A DNA stretch of 64,000 nucleotides from Sulfurimonas gotlandica GD1 (GCF_000242915.1 NZ_AFRZ01000001.1:930001-994000); one strand, 5' to 3'. Positions 1 to 17,507 are shown, counted from the first letter of the stretch. Notes: generated by a model not told the origin, from the sequence alone. Program-made: numbers and translations.

Positions 1-130
1 GAACCTCACCGATTTTATGCTCAACACCAGTATAAAATAAAATTCTTTCTGTTGCTGTAGTTTTACCAGCATCGATATGCGCAGCAATACCGATATTTCT
101 TACATCATTTAATTTGTGACTTCTTGCCAT
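1..130 (-). CDS. fusA: Elongation factor G, N-terminal fragment (runs off the window)
   Basis: The first 43 residues are visible, beginning [10 protein letters not shown] and containing the P-loop AHIDAGKTT of the translational GTPases. EF-G drives translocation of tRNA and mRNA on the ribosome in the cytoplasm. The ATG is at 130-128. The gene is the last of the rpsL-rpsG-fusA string and is separated from rpsG by about 200 bases rich in inverted repeats, so it may be regulated separately from rpsG. The rest of the gene lies before base 1. Confidence 0.95.
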   Translation of the reverse strand, partial: MARSHKLNDVRNIGIAAHIDAGKTTATERILFYTGVEHKIGEV

Positions 131-328
131 TGTTAGTACCTTGTATAAATTAGTTGAGAGATTACCTCTTTTATAAATAAATTATATTTACTTATAAAAG
201 AGGTTTTAAATCTATAATAAATGTTAACACAAAAGTTTGCAAGCAAACTTGAGCTTTGCTTAGTGAGCAAAACATGTGTTAACCTAGTAAAGGGAATTAC
301 TTCCCTTTGTGTGTAAAAAAAGTAGTGC
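131..328 (-). promoter_or_regulatory. Structured rpsG-fusA intergenic region with three inverted-repeat elements
   Basis: Three structures lie in fewer than 200 bases. Eight-base arms at 289-296 and 301-308 enclose a 4-base loop. A three-way junction has a 9-bp outer stem (223-231 with 275-283) enclosing two hairpins (234-240/243-249 region and 255-260/266-271). A perfect 12-bp stem (165-176 with 192-203) lies nearest fusA. I see no T-run of the kind that makes a simple terminator. The likely reading is an RNA leader or processing region for fusA; function is inferred. Confidence 0.55.
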
Positions 329-814
<486 letters not shown>

Positions 815-904
815 TCAATTCTTTCAAATTTACTCAAAATAAAGCCACTTAAAGCTTATCCTGTGCTAGCTTGATTTAATAAATTTTAAACTTCTAATTA
901 GAAG

Positions 905-1282
905 TTATTTTACTTTTGGTCTTTTTGTTCCATATTTAGAACGAGCAACCGTACGGTTAGCAACACCAGCAGTATCTAACGCACCACGAACGATATGGTA
1001 CTTAACACCCGGTAAATCTTTAATACGACCACCACGAACAAGAACGATTGAGTGTTCTTGAAGATTATGACCCTCACCACCGATATAAGAAATAACTTCG
1101 AAACCTGAAGTTAATCTAACTTTTGCAACTTTTCTTAAAGCCGAGTTAGGTTTTTTTGGTGTAGTTGTGTAAACACGAGTACATACACCACGACGCTGTG
1201 GACAAGATACAAGAGCAGGTGATTTAGATTTCTTAACCACACGTTTACGCTCATTACGTATCAATTGATTGATTGTAGGCAT
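905..1282 (-). CDS. rpsL: 30S ribosomal protein S12
   Basis: A 125-residue protein beginning [11 protein letters not shown]12 sits at the decoding centre of the 30S subunit and controls accuracy. The residues whose mutation gives streptomycin resistance, K43 (in TTPKKPNSA) and K88 (in [10 protein letters not shown]), are wild type, and D89, the usual methylthiolation site, is present. The gene follows rpoC after a 185-base gap that contains a hairpin, a direct repeat and a TATAAT box, so rpsL-rpsG probably has its own promoter besides read-through from rpoBC. Confidence 0.97.
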   Translation of the reverse strand: MPTINQLIRNERKRVVKKSKSPALVSCPQRRGVCTRVYTTTPKKPNSALRKVAKVRLTSGFEVISYIGGEGHNLQEHSIVLVRGGRIKDLPGVKYHIVRGALDTAGVANRTVARSKYGTKRPKVK

Positions 1283-1316
1283 ACAATTCCTTTACTTTAT
1301 TTTTCCAGTAGAATTT

Positions 1317-1339
1317 AACTCTCCAATTTTTTGGGAGTT
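1317..1339 (-). promoter_or_regulatory. Hairpin in the rpsL leader
   Basis: The segments 1317-1326 and 1331-1339 are complementary apart from one bulged base, around a 4-base loop. The hairpin falls between the predicted -10 box and the rpsL start codon, so it would be in the 5' untranslated RNA. Role unknown. Confidence 0.4.
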
Positions 1340-1352
1340 ATAGACGCGTAAT

Positions 1353-1358
1353 ATTATA
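1353..1358 (-). promoter_or_regulatory. Predicted -10 box of an rpsL promoter
   Basis: The minus strand reads TATAAT here, about 70 bases before the rpsL start. The upstream stretch is T-rich without an obvious -35 hexamer, as is typical of sigma-70 promoters in Campylobacterota. Confidence 0.5.
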
Positions 1359-1406
1359 CAAAAAGTGATTAAAGTTAGCTTATTTTAAGTGTGGATTAAT
1401 ATTTGT

Positions 1407-1463
1407 AGTAGGAAATGAGAATAAATGCTCCTACGCAAAAGCGTAGGAGTAGGAAATGAGAAT
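1407..1463. repeat. Direct repeat flanking a perfect 9-bp hairpin (REP-like element)
   Basis: An identical 16-base sequence occurs at 1407-1422 and 1448-1463. Between the copies lies a perfect hairpin: CTCCTACGC at 1428-1436, loop AAAA, GCGTAGGAG at 1441-1449. The element sits just after the rpoC stop codon. It could end or process the rpoBC transcript, but there is no following T-run, and the flanking repeat suggests a small palindromic repeat unit. Confidence 0.6.
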
Positions 1464-1467
1464 TAAA

Positions 1468-10129
<8,662 letters not shown>

Positions 10130-10185
10130 CTACCTCGATAAGTAATTAGTATCATATTCAAGCGTCCTTGAATGATTTTTGTGGG

Positions 10186-10198
10186 GCTCTAAAAGAGC
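10186..10198 (-). promoter_or_regulatory. Short hairpin upstream of rpoB
   Basis: GCTCT at 10186-10190 and AGAGC at 10194-10198 form a 5-bp stem with a 3-base loop. It belongs to the row of inverted repeats in the rplL-rpoB gap. No T-run follows on the minus strand. Confidence 0.3.
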
Positions 10199-10228
10199 TT
10201 ATTTTAACAGTGCTTATAAACGACATAA

Positions 10229-10271
10229 GGGCACTTTTACAAAGAGACAAAATCTCATTGTAAAAGCGCCC
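10229..10271 (-). promoter_or_regulatory. Long hairpin in the rplL-rpoB gap (candidate RNase III processing site)
   Basis: Paired blocks are 10229-10232 with 10268-10271 (4 bp), 10234-10242 with 10258-10266 (9 bp) and 10244-10247 with 10253-10256 (4 bp), separated by two single mismatches and closed by a 5-base loop. The near-continuous 19-bp duplex resembles an RNase III substrate. In E. coli the same gap holds an attenuator and an RNase III site; the parallel here is inferred. Confidence 0.6.
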
Positions 10272-10277
10272 AGAATT

Positions 10278-10295
10278 TGAGAGCCGAAGCTCTCA
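10278..10295 (-). promoter_or_regulatory. 7-bp hairpin with UUCG loop just after rplL
   Basis: The arms 10278-10284 and 10289-10295 are perfectly complementary, and on the transcribed minus strand the loop reads TTCG, a very stable tetraloop. It follows the rplL stop by about 18 bases. It lacks a U-tract, so partial attenuation or 3'-end protection of the rplL message is more likely than full termination. Confidence 0.55.
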
Positions 10296-10312
10296 TAAAA
10301 AGTGTTAATAGA

Positions 10313-10684
10313 TTACTTAACTTCTACAGTAGCACCAGCTTCTTCAAGCTCTTTTTTAGCTGCTTCAGCAGTTTCTTTATCTACACCCTCTTTAATTGTA
10401 GACGGTAATGCTTCAGTTGCTTCTTTTGCTTCTTTAAGACCTAAGCCAGTAAGAGCACGAACAGCTTTAATAACACCAATTTTCTTAGCGCCAGCATCTG
10501 TAATAATTACATCAAACTCAGTTTGTTCTTCAGCAGCAGCACCACCAGCAGCAGCGCCACCAGCCATTGCTACAGGTTGTGCAGAAACACCGAATTTTTC
10601 CTCAAATTCTTTTACTAATTCAGAAAGTTCTAATACAGAAAGTCCTGAAATAAATTCTAATACGTCTTCTTTAGTTACAGCCAT
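10313..10684 (-). CDS. rplL: 50S ribosomal protein L7/L12
   Basis: A 123-residue acidic stalk protein that recruits translational GTPases to the ribosome. The N-terminal dimerisation helix, the alanine/glycine-rich hinge (residues about 40-52) and the C-terminal domain with [10 protein letters not shown] and GLGLKEAKE are all visible. It follows rplJ by 42 bases, as in nearly all bacteria, and is followed by hairpins that may let it be made in excess over RpoB. Confidence 0.97.
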   Translation of the reverse strand: MAVTKEDVLEFISGLSVLELSELVKEFEEKFGVSAQPVAMAGGAAAGGAAAEEQTEFDVIITDAGAKKIGVIKAVRALTGLGLKEAKEATEALPSTIKEGVDKETAEAAKKELEEAGATVEVK

Positions 10685-10726
10685 GTGTAATCCTTAATTT
10701 TATTTTATTTTTATAGTTTTAACTGC

Positions 10727-11206
10727 TTAAGCAGCTTCTTTTTTTTGTCTTAGTGCGTCAAGACCAATTGTAAAGTTCGCAATAGGTGCCATCCAAGTAG
10801 CAGCAAGCATTGCAAGTAACTCTTCACGTCCTGGAAGTTTAGCGAATGCTTCAACTTTAGAAGCATCTGAAGCTTCACGGTCAACATAAGCAGATTTAAT
10901 TACAAATTTACTATTTGTTTTAGCAAAATCAGCAGCAACTTTAGATGTTGAAACAGAGTCTTCACCCCAAACTAAAATGTTTGTATCTTTTAGCTCAACA
11001 CCAGTCAATTCAGCATTTTTAAGTGCTATAGTCGCTAAAGTATTTTTAACAACTTGAACTTTTACCTCTTTAGCACGAGCGCTTTCTCTTAAACTTTCTA
11101 ATTGAGGAACAGTCAAGCCTTTGTAATCACAAAAGATTACAGCTTGCGCGTCTTTAAACTCAGTAGAAAGTACTTCAATAATTTCAGCTTTTTGTGTTTT
11201 TGTCAT
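10727..11206 (-). CDS. rplJ: 50S ribosomal protein L10
   Basis: A 159-residue L10, the stalk base that binds 23S rRNA and carries L7/L12 dimers on its C-terminal helix. Recognisable segments are KTQKAEIIEVLS at the N-terminus and VFCDYKGL-like strands. A strong AGGAGA-type ribosome site precedes the ATG. The preceding 157-base gap is long for this tightly packed operon, fitting an autoregulatory L10 leader. Confidence 0.96.
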   Translation of the reverse strand: MTKTQKAEIIEVLSTEFKDAQAVIFCDYKGLTVPQLESLRESARAKEVKVQVVKNTLATIALKNAELTGVELKDTNILVWGEDSVSTSKVAADFAKTNSKFVIKSAYVDREASDASKVEAFAKLPGREELLAMLAATWMAPIANFTIGLDALRQKKEAA

Positions 11207-11363
11207 AGAATTTTCTCCTTTCCAGACAACACTTCAACAGGCATACCACATATGTAGTAAATTAAGCTTTCGCTCCTATATCTCTAGTCCATAAAATGCA
11301 GTTACCAAAGTAGTAACTTTATAGTGCCTTAACAAAAATTAAGACACTAAAAATCACTAATAT
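11207..11363 (-). promoter_or_regulatory. Putative L10 leader (rplJ 5' region)
   Basis: This is the only long gap between rplK and rplL. On the minus strand it contains GGAGCGAAAGCTT and paired segments such as AGTTACTACTTTGGTAACT (8 bp imperfect), consistent with a folded leader. In many bacteria the L10-(L12)4 complex binds a kink-turn leader here to repress rplJL. Position and partial motif support the call; I have not matched the full consensus. Confidence 0.45.
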
Positions 11364-12056
11364 TTATTTAATATCCATTAGTTCACTAGAATCAAGCTTA
11401 AGTGCAGGACTCATAGTTAAACTAAGCGCAGCATTTTTAATGTAACGACCTTTTGCAGATGCAGGTTTTTGCTTGTTAATAGCTCTTACAAAAGAAATTA
11501 AATTTTCATTAATCTGAGTAGCTTCAAAACTTACTTTACCGATACCAGCATGAATGTTACCTTTTTTATCAACTCTAAAGTTAACTTGACCGCCTTTAAC
11601 ATTTTTAACAGCAGTCGCAACATCTGGAGTAACAGTACCTGTTTTAGGATTTGGCATTAAACCTTTTGGTCCTAAAATACGACCAATTTGACCAACTAGT
11701 CCCATACAATCTGGTGCAGCAACAACTACATCAAAATTGAAAATTCCATCTTTTATTTGTTGCACTAAATCATCAGTACCAACTATATCAGCACCTGCTG
11801 CTTTAGCTTCATCAGCTTTTACGCCCTTTGCAAAAACAGCAACACGAACTGTTTTACCAGTACCATGAGGAAGAACAACTGCACCACGTATCATTTGATC
11901 AGCATGTCTTGGATCAACGTTTAGATTAAGTGCAACTTCAACAGTCTCGTCAAATTTTGCACTTTTAAGGTCTCTTACTGCGCTTGATGCGTCAGTAACG
12001 CTATATGCTTTTGTATTATCAATTTTTTCTAATAATTGTTTATATCTTTTACTCAT
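11364..12056 (-). CDS. rplA: 50S ribosomal protein L1
   Basis: A 230-residue L1 protein, which forms the mobile stalk that handles deacylated tRNA leaving the E site. The signature near residues 120-140, [18 protein letters not shown], is intact. I place the start at the ATG at 12056, 8 bases after an AGGAGA site, giving [10 protein letters not shown]; the in-frame TTG two codons upstream is too close to the ribosome site. L1 commonly represses its own rplKA operon. Confidence 0.96.
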   Translation of the reverse strand: MSKRYKQLLEKIDNTKAYSVTDASSAVRDLKSAKFDETVEVALNLNVDPRHADQMIRGAVVLPHGTGKTVRVAVFAKGVKADEAKAAGADIVGTDDLVQQIKDGIFNFDVVVAAPDCMGLVGQIGRILGPKGLMPNPKTGTVTPDVATAVKNVKGGQVNFRVDKKGNIHAGIGKVSFEATQINENLISFVRAINKQKPASAKGRYIKNAALSLTMSPALKLDSSELMDIK

Positions 12057-12121
12057 TTTCAAATTCTCCTATGTAATTCTGCCACAAATTTTATAATCAT
12101 TGTGGTCGATGATTTAATTTT

Positions 12122-12547
12122 TTAGTCTACTACTTCTATACCGATTGAACGAGCTGAACCAGCTATAATATTAGCAGCCATTTCTTTATTATCAGTGTTT
12201 AAATCTTTCATTTTTTGTTCAACAACTTCCATTAATTGAGCACGAGTGATTTTTCCAACTTTATTTTTAAGAGCATTATCACTACCTTTTTTAAGTCCTG
12301 CTGCTTTCATAAGTAGCGCAGAAGCTGGTGGTTGTTTAGTAACAAAAGTAAAACTTTTGTCTGTATAAACTGTAATAATAACTGGAACTTTGAATCCCAT
12401 TTGAGGTTTTGTTTTCTCATTAAATGCTTTAGTAAATTCCATGATGTTAACACCACGTTGTCCTAAAGCTGGTCCTACTGGTGGAGCAGGTGTTGCTGCA
12501 CCAGCTTGAATATGAAGCTTAATATAGCCTGCAACTTTTTTTGCCAT
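12122..12547 (-). CDS. rplK: 50S ribosomal protein L11
   Basis: A 141-residue L11, part of the GTPase-associated centre and needed for stringent-response activation of RelA. It begins [10 protein letters not shown] and contains the proline-rich [13 protein letters not shown] segment, the thiostrepton-binding hinge. It lies 20 bases after nusG and 65 before rplA. Confidence 0.97.
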   Translation of the reverse strand: MAKKVAGYIKLHIQAGAATPAPPVGPALGQRGVNIMEFTKAFNEKTKPQMGFKVPVIITVYTDKSFTFVTKQPPASALLMKAAGLKKGSDNALKNKVGKITRAQLMEVVEQKMKDLNTDNKEMAANIIAGSARSIGIEVVD

Positions 12548-12567
12548 GTTTGTTTCCTTTTTGTGAT

Positions 12568-13095
12568 TTAAATTATTTTTTCAACTTGAGTGTAAGAGAT
12601 GTCAACCGGAGTTGCTCTACCAAAAATTGAAACGTTTAGTTTTAGAGTACCATGCTCTAAATCATACTCATCTACAGTCGCCGTAAAGTTTGCAAATGGT
12701 CCATCAATAATACGAACTGTTTCACCATTATCAAAATAAACTTTTGGTTTAGGTGCTGCACGGTTATTTACACGATCTAAGATAACATTAATATCATGCT
12801 CACTAAGAGGTGTCGGTGTATTTGCTTCACCGATAAATCCAGATACTTTTGGTAATGCAGTGATAAGATGCTGAACTTCAGTATTTAAGTCAATATTTGC
12901 AAAAACATATCCTGAATATAGTGAACGCTCAGTAATCTTCTTTTTTCCGTCTTTAACTTCGATAACATCTTCAGTAGGAACAATTACCTCTGATATAAAA
13001 TCTTGTAATCCCATCTCTTCTATCATATTTAAGATAGCTATACGAACAGCTCTCTCGCTACCGTAGGTCTGAATAGAGTACCATTGATGTGCCAT
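12568..13095 (-). CDS. nusG: Transcription termination/antitermination protein NusG
   Basis: A 175-residue NusG. The N-terminal NGN domain ([13 protein letters not shown]) binds the RNA polymerase clamp, and the C-terminal KOW domain ([13 protein letters not shown]) contacts Rho or ribosomal protein S10. It lies 9 bases after secE, as in most bacteria. The length is usual for the family and nothing is unusual in the motifs. Confidence 0.97.
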   Translation of the reverse strand: MAHQWYSIQTYGSERAVRIAILNMIEEMGLQDFISEVIVPTEDVIEVKDGKKKITERSLYSGYVFANIDLNTEVQHLITALPKVSGFIGEANTPTPLSEHDINVILDRVNNRAAPKPKVYFDNGETVRIIDGPFANFTATVDEYDLEHGTLKLNVSIFGRATPVDISYTQVEKII

Positions 13096-13104
13096 GTTTT
13101 CTCC

Positions 13105-13284
13105 TTAACCTAAAATTGCTGACATAACTGATGACATAAATAAGTCAACTAAAGCTAAAAAAGCTGCAATAACAGTAACAACTATTAAAACAGAAATATA
13201 AGCTTGCTTAACCTGACCTTTCGTAGGAAAGATTACCTTAGTTAACTCTGATCTTGCATTTCTTATGTGTGTACCTAAATTCAT
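13105..13284 (-). CDS. secE: Preprotein translocase subunit SecE
   Basis: A 59-residue single-span membrane protein, MNLGTHIRNARSELTKVIFP at its start, followed by one hydrophobic segment of about 22 residues (SVLIVVTVIAAFLALVDLF). SecE clamps SecY in the inner membrane protein-export channel. The conserved amphipathic stretch with ELTKVIFPT before the span is the family hallmark. It is the short form without extra N-terminal spans and lies between tRNA-Trp and nusG. Confidence 0.95.
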   Translation of the reverse strand: MNLGTHIRNARSELTKVIFPTKGQVKQAYISVLIVVTVIAAFLALVDLFMSSVMSAILG

Positions 13285-13349
13285 TAAACTTTCCTAAAAG
13301 TGCATTGATTATAAATAAAGCTGCTCAGCTTCACTAATAATTAATGGAG

Positions 13350-13425
13350 TGGCAGGCGTGGAGGGATTCGAACCCCCAGCACCCGGATTTGGAATCCGGT
13401 GCTCTACCATTGGAGCTACACGCCT
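13350..13425 (-). tRNA. tRNA-Trp (anticodon CCA)
   Basis: The 76-base cloverleaf has acceptor arms AGGCGTG/CACGCCT, anticodon loop TTCCAAA and an encoded 3' CCA. It lies between rpmG and secE, a placement shared with many Gram-negative bacteria. Confidence 0.97.
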
Positions 13426-13480
13426 ACGTAATTAATAAATAGGACAAAGTCCCATTTAAGACCAAAAAGAGATAAAACTA

Positions 13481-13633
13481 TTACAGCTTCATCTCTTTGT
13501 GAGTTGTATGCTCTCTACAGAACTTACAATATTTTCTTACTGAAAATTTTTCAGTATGGATTTTCTTATTTTTAGTTGTGTGATAGTTACGACGAGTACA
13601 TTTCTCACAACCTAAGTGAATCGCTTCTCTCAT
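13481..13633 (-). CDS. rpmG: 50S ribosomal protein L33
   Basis: A 50-residue protein, MREAIHLGCEKCTRRNYHTT at its start, with CEKC (residues 9-12) and CKFC near residues 36-39. It is therefore the zinc-binding (C+) form of L33. Under zinc limitation bacteria may replace such proteins with C-minus paralogues; none is seen in this window. It lies between tuf and tRNA-Trp, about 55 bases from the latter. Confidence 0.95.
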   Translation of the reverse strand: MREAIHLGCEKCTRRNYHTTKNKKIHTEKFSVRKYCKFCREHTTHKEMKL

Positions 13634-13661
13634 GTTAATTTACCTTTAATAGTGATTAGTG

Positions 13662-13685
13662 CAAAATTCGCGAAAGCGAATTATG
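13662..13685 (-). promoter_or_regulatory. Hairpin spanning the tuf stop codon
   Basis: Seven-base arms AATTCGC (13665-13671) and GCGAATT (13676-13682) surround a 4-base loop. GCA/TGC flanks extend the stem past one mismatch. On the minus strand only a TTTT run follows, so it is at best a weak terminator and may instead protect the tuf 3' end. Confidence 0.45.
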
Positions 13686-14880
13686 CAAGAATCTCAGCAA
13701 CAACACCAGCACCAACTGTTCTACCACCTTCACGGATAGCGAACTTAGTACCTTGTTCCATTGCAATTGGGTGAATTAACTCAGCAGTAATACTTACGTT
13801 ATCACCTGGCATAACCATCTCAGTACCTTCTGGTAAAGTGATTGCACCTGTAACATCAGTAGTACGAACGTAGAACTGAGGACGGTAACCGTTGAAGAAT
13901 GGAGTATGACGACCACCCTCATCTTTACTTAGTACATAGATCTCAGCAGTAAACTTAGTGTGAGGAGTAATAGTACCTGGCTTACAAAGTACTTGACCAC
14001 GCTCAACATCATCTTTACCGATACCACGAACTAGAATACCACAGTTATCACCAGCAAGAGCTTCGTCCATTTCTTTACGGAACATTTCTATACCAGTTAC
14101 TGTAGTTTCTTGAGTATCTCTAATTCCAACAATTTGGATTTTGTCAGCAATTTTAACAGTTCCACGCTCGATACGACCTGTAACAACAGTTCCACGACCA
14201 GAAATTGAGAAAACATCTTCAACTGGCATTAAGAAATCTCTGTCAGTCTCACGAGGAGGCTCAGGAATAAACTCATCTACAGTTTTCATTAGTTGTTGAA
14301 TTTTAGCTGACCATTCACCAAGAGTACCAGTTTTTGCTTCAGCAAGAGCTAAAGTTGCAGAACCTGCAGTAATTGGAGTATCATCACCTGGGAAATCATA
14401 CATATCTAAAAGTTCACGAATTTCCATCTCAACTAGTTCAAGAAGTTCTTCATCGTCAACCATATCTTCTTTATTCATGAAAACAACCATGGCAGGAACA
14501 CCAATTTGTTTAGATAAAAGAATATGCTCACGAGTTTGTGGCATTGGGCCATCCGCTGCAGAAACAACTAGAATAGCTCCGTCCATTTGAGCAGCACCAG
14601 TAATCATGTTCTTAACATAATCGGCGTGACCTGGACAATCAACGTGTGCATAGTGACGAATGTCCGTCTCATACTCAACGTGTGAAGTAGCGATAGTAAT
14701 ACCACGCTCTCTTTCTTCTGGTGCATTATCGATTGCATCGTAATCCATAAGTTCTGCACCGTTAGTTACTGCTAATACCGCAGTAATAGCTGCTGTTAAT
14801 GTTGTTTTACCATGATCAACGTGACCAATAGTACCAATGTTTACATGCGGTTTATTACGCTCAAACTTTTCTTTTGCCAT
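13681..14880 (-). CDS. tuf: Elongation factor Tu
   Basis: A 399-residue EF-Tu, which delivers aminoacyl-tRNA to the ribosome. It has the P-loop GHVDHGKT (residues about 19-26), DCPGHADY, and NKEDMVDD in the NKxD position; the last motif confirms GTP specificity. The ATG at 14880 follows a GGAGGA site; an in-frame extension to 14937 would add 19 unrelated residues and is rejected. The gene sits directly after tRNA-Thr(GGT), the arrangement of E. coli tufB, and is probably cotranscribed with the four tRNAs. Confidence 0.98.
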   Translation of the reverse strand: MAKEKFERNKPHVNIGTIGHVDHGKTTLTAAITAVLAVTNGAELMDYDAIDNAPEERERGITIATSHVEYETDIRHYAHVDCPGHADYVKNMITGAAQMDGAILVVSAADGPMPQTREHILLSKQIGVPAMVVFMNKEDMVDDEELLELVEMEIRELLDMYDFPGDDTPITAGSATLALAEAKTGTLGEWSAKIQQLMKTVDEFIPEPPRETDRDFLMPVEDVFSISGRGTVVTGRIERGTVKIADKIQIVGIRDTQETTVTGIEMFRKEMDEALAGDNCGILVRGIGKDDVERGQVLCKPGTITPHTKFTAEIYVLSKDEGGRHTPFFNGYRPQFYVRTTDVTGAITLPEGTEMVMPGDNVSITAELIHPIAMEQGTKFAIREGGRTVGAGVVAEILA

Positions 14881-14970
14881 AGTGTCCTCCGACTTTAATT
14901 GTGAATAGAAACGGGATTGTACCCAAAAATCATTCAATTATTGCTTAAATTTAAACTATTATTTTTTAAA

Positions 14971-15045
<75 letters not shown>

Positions 15046-15218
15046 ACAGACAGTAATAGTATGAATATACACAAGCAATAATTGCATAATTTTTTTATTT
15101 TAATATTAGTTTTTTTTGATTAGATTTAAAGCTATATAGATATTTATATAATATTCTATATATGAAGTAATTTAAGTTGAAATTGTACTTCAGCTTCCAG
15201 AAAATATAAGGCTTTCAA

Positions 15219-15294
<76 letters not shown>

Positions 15295-15308
15295 ATGTGC
15301 CATTGAAA

Positions 15309-15393
15309 TGGTGGTGAGAAGAGGAGTCGAACCTCTGAACCCGTAGGGAGCGGATTTACAGTCCGCCGTCGTTGGCCACTTGACTATCTCACC
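15309..15393 (-). tRNA. tRNA-Tyr (anticodon GTA)
   Basis: An 85-base class II tRNA with a long variable arm, anticodon loop CTGTAAA and encoded CCA. It lies 14 bases before tRNA-Gly on the transcript and corresponds to E. coli tyrU. Confidence 0.97.
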
Positions 15394-15439
15394 AAGTTAA
15401 TATATCTGGTCTAACACTGTTTCTAATATTCTATTTCAA

Positions 15440-15516
15440 TGGTGCTGGCACGAGGATTTGAACCCCGGGCCTGTTGATTACAAATCAACTGCTCTAGCCA
15501 ACTGAGCTATGCCAGC
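15440..15516 (-). tRNA. tRNA-Thr (anticodon TGT)
   Basis: A 77-base cloverleaf with acceptor arms GCTGGCA/TGCCAGC, anticodon loop TTTGTAA and encoded CCA. It is the first gene of the tRNA-tuf unit, corresponding to E. coli thrU, and lies 17 bases after the -10 box. Confidence 0.97.
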
Positions 15517-15533
15517 ATCGAAATTGAGCCAGA

Positions 15534-15562
15534 ATTATAGTGCAAAAGTTTTTCTATGTCAA
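15534..15562 (-). promoter_or_regulatory. Consensus sigma-70 promoter of the tRNA-tuf unit
   Basis: On the minus strand TTGACA (15562-15557) is followed by 17 bases and TATAAT (15539-15534). Both hexamers match the consensus exactly. The -35 box overlaps the last codons of the upstream phosphodiesterase gene. Predicted transcription starts roughly 10 bases before the first tRNA. Confidence 0.85.
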
Positions 15563-17494
15563 GGGTTTTTTAGAGAAATTTATAAAATCTTCATCTTTTA
15601 ATATTATTGGCTCTAATTTACCCATATATTCATGAATTTCTTTAGCGATTTTATCTAAAAAGCTAGGCTTAATATGATTTATGTATAACCTTATGTCATC
15701 TCTTTTTATCTTATCTATGCTTTTAAAAAGCAACTGAGGTGTTAAATGTTTACTCTCTTTTGCAAGAATTGGCATACTTGATGGGAACGAGCATTCTATA
15801 ACTATTGAATTTATATCTTTTCTAGCATCTATCATTTCTATTACATTATCTAAAGAGTAAGTGTCTGCTGTTATTAGTACAGAATCTCCTTCCCTTTTAA
15901 ATATATATCCACAACTTGGCACTGTATGGTCCGTCTTAAAGGCTTCAAGAGATTCATCTTCATTAAGCGAATACTCTTTATCTAATTCTATTTCTGTATA
16001 AGACAATGCAGGTGTATCTGATTTACTAAGAGTAATTTTTGAAAAGTCTGGCCATATCAGATCATTGAAGAAATGTTTTTTAAGAGCTTTAATAGTCCCA
16101 GGCAATCCTAAAATATTTAAAGTCTTAGTTCTTAAAGAGAAATAGTTATCCAATATATACGCTATATCGCTAATATGATCTAGATGTGAATGTGTAAGCC
16201 ATATATTTTCTATATGAATACTTTCTTCATCTAATGTAGCCAATATATTTCCGGCATCTATTACATTGCTCTTATTTAGTAAAAATGAACTTGTACCAAA
16301 GCCTTTTGCTCTTGTTCCATAAGCTCCAAGTATTTTGATTTCTTTGGTGTTTACTTCTTTATCAACTACCTTTTCTTCGTATGCATCTTTAAAATGTTCT
16401 CTAACTGCCAAGATATCTTCTAAATTTTCAAAGAACAGATCTATTAGTTTTGGATCAAAGTGTTCACCTCTCTCTTCTTTAAAAAGCTTAAATATTCTCT
16501 CATCATCCCATGCTTTTTTATAAACTCTATCAGAACCAAGTGCATCGAACACATCAGCCAAAGCAGTAATACGACCATAAATATGAATCTCTTCACCCTT
16601 CAACTTTCTTGGGTATCCATTTCCATTCCATTTTTCATGATGCTCATATGCCACTATTGCTGCGGCTTGAAGAAGAGGTCTGTCAGAGTTCTTTATCATG
16701 CCGAATCCAAGTTCTGCATGAGTGTCCATTACTTTTCTCTCCTCATCGTTAAAACGACCAGGCTTTTTTAGTATTGCATCCGGGATTGCAACCTTCCCAA
16801 TATCATGCATAGGACTAGCTTGCTTCAAAAGTTCAGCTTCTTTTGCTTCCATCCCATACGCTAGTCCTAAAATTCTTGAATACTCTGCAACTCTCTTTAC
16901 ATGGTTACCAGTCTCTTTACTTCTACTCTCACCAATAGCACCCATTGTAAAGACAACTTCTTTTTGCGTATCTTCTATCTCATTTGTTAGACGTGCAGAT
17001 ACAAGAGTCTCAGCCGCGTATGTACTAGCCAACATAAGACGTTCCATATCTCTTGTGTCAAACAGACCTTTTTCACCCTTATGATTAATAACTTGAAATG
17101 CGCCAATGATCTCATCATCATTATCAAACATTGGAATCACCATCATACTTTTTGTACGGTAACCTGTTTTCTTATCTATATCAGGATTAAATCTGTCATC
17201 AAGGTAAACATCATCAATAATTATTTTTTTACCAGTTGTAATAGAACTACCGACTATTCCAGAGTCTATTGGAAGTCTTATAGCATCAATACCGTGAGCT
17301 ACCTTTGTCCAAATCTCTTGTTTTTCTTCATCTACAACCCATACCGTACATCTGTCTGCAGAAGTTAGTGCTCTACCCATGTTTGCAAGAACCATTATAA
17401 TGTCATTGTATGCTCTCAGAGAAGAGACCTCAGTCAGGTATGTAAATATCATTTGTAGTATTTCGTTAGCACCTAAGCTTCTTGCATGTTTCAT
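15554..17494 (-). CDS. GAF / HD-GYP / metallo-beta-lactamase cyclic-nucleotide phosphodiesterase fusion
   Basis: A 646-residue soluble protein with three parts. Residues about 20-165 look like a GAF sensor domain (ADRCTVWVVDEE, FQVINHKG). Residues about 180-355 are an HD-GYP domain with H230-D231 (HDIGK) and HHEKWNGNGYP at 285-295; such domains hydrolyse c-di-GMP. Residues about 385-640 are a metallo-beta-lactamase fold with THSHLDH at 434-440 and candidate ligands H523, D544 and H583/H607. HSHLDHI resembles the class II cAMP phosphodiesterase signature, though a D stands where that signature has G/S. It starts 13 bases after the cyclase gene, so it probably removes the cyclase product. Dual activity is inferred. 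Confidence 0.85.
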   Translation of the reverse strand: MKHARSLGANEILQMIFTYLTEVSSLRAYNDIIMVLANMGRALTSADRCTVWVVDEEKQEIWTKVAHGIDAIRLPIDSGIVGSSITTGKKIIIDDVYLDDRFNPDIDKKTGYRTKSMMVIPMFDNDDEIIGAFQVINHKGEKGLFDTRDMERLMLASTYAAETLVSARLTNEIEDTQKEVVFTMGAIGESRSKETGNHVKRVAEYSRILGLAYGMEAKEAELLKQASPMHDIGKVAIPDAILKKPGRFNDEERKVMDTHAELGFGMIKNSDRPLLQAAAIVAYEHHEKWNGNGYPRKLKGEEIHIYGRITALADVFDALGSDRVYKKAWDDERIFKLFKEERGEHFDPKLIDLFFENLEDILAVREHFKDAYEEKVVDKEVNTKEIKILGAYGTRAKGFGTSSFLLNKSNVIDAGNILATLDEESIHIENIWLTHSHLDHISDIAYILDNYFSLRTKTLNILGLPGTIKALKKHFFNDLIWPDFSKITLSKSDTPALSYTEIELDKEYSLNEDESLEAFKTDHTVPSCGYIFKREGDSVLITADTYSLDNVIEMIDARKDINSIVIECSFPSSMPILAKESKHLTPQLLFKSIDKIKRDDIRLYINHIKPSFLDKIAKEIHEYMGKLEPIILKDEDFINFSKKPLT

Positions 17495-17507
17495 TATAAT
17501 TACCTCA

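Noticed and set aside
10302-10697. 131-residue plus-strand open frame opposite rplL
   Set aside because: It is an alanine/serine-rich mirror of rplL, an artefact of the alanine codons.
14881-14937. N-terminal extension of EF-Tu
   Set aside because: The 19 residues are unlike any EF-Tu, and a good ribosome site precedes the ATG at 14880.
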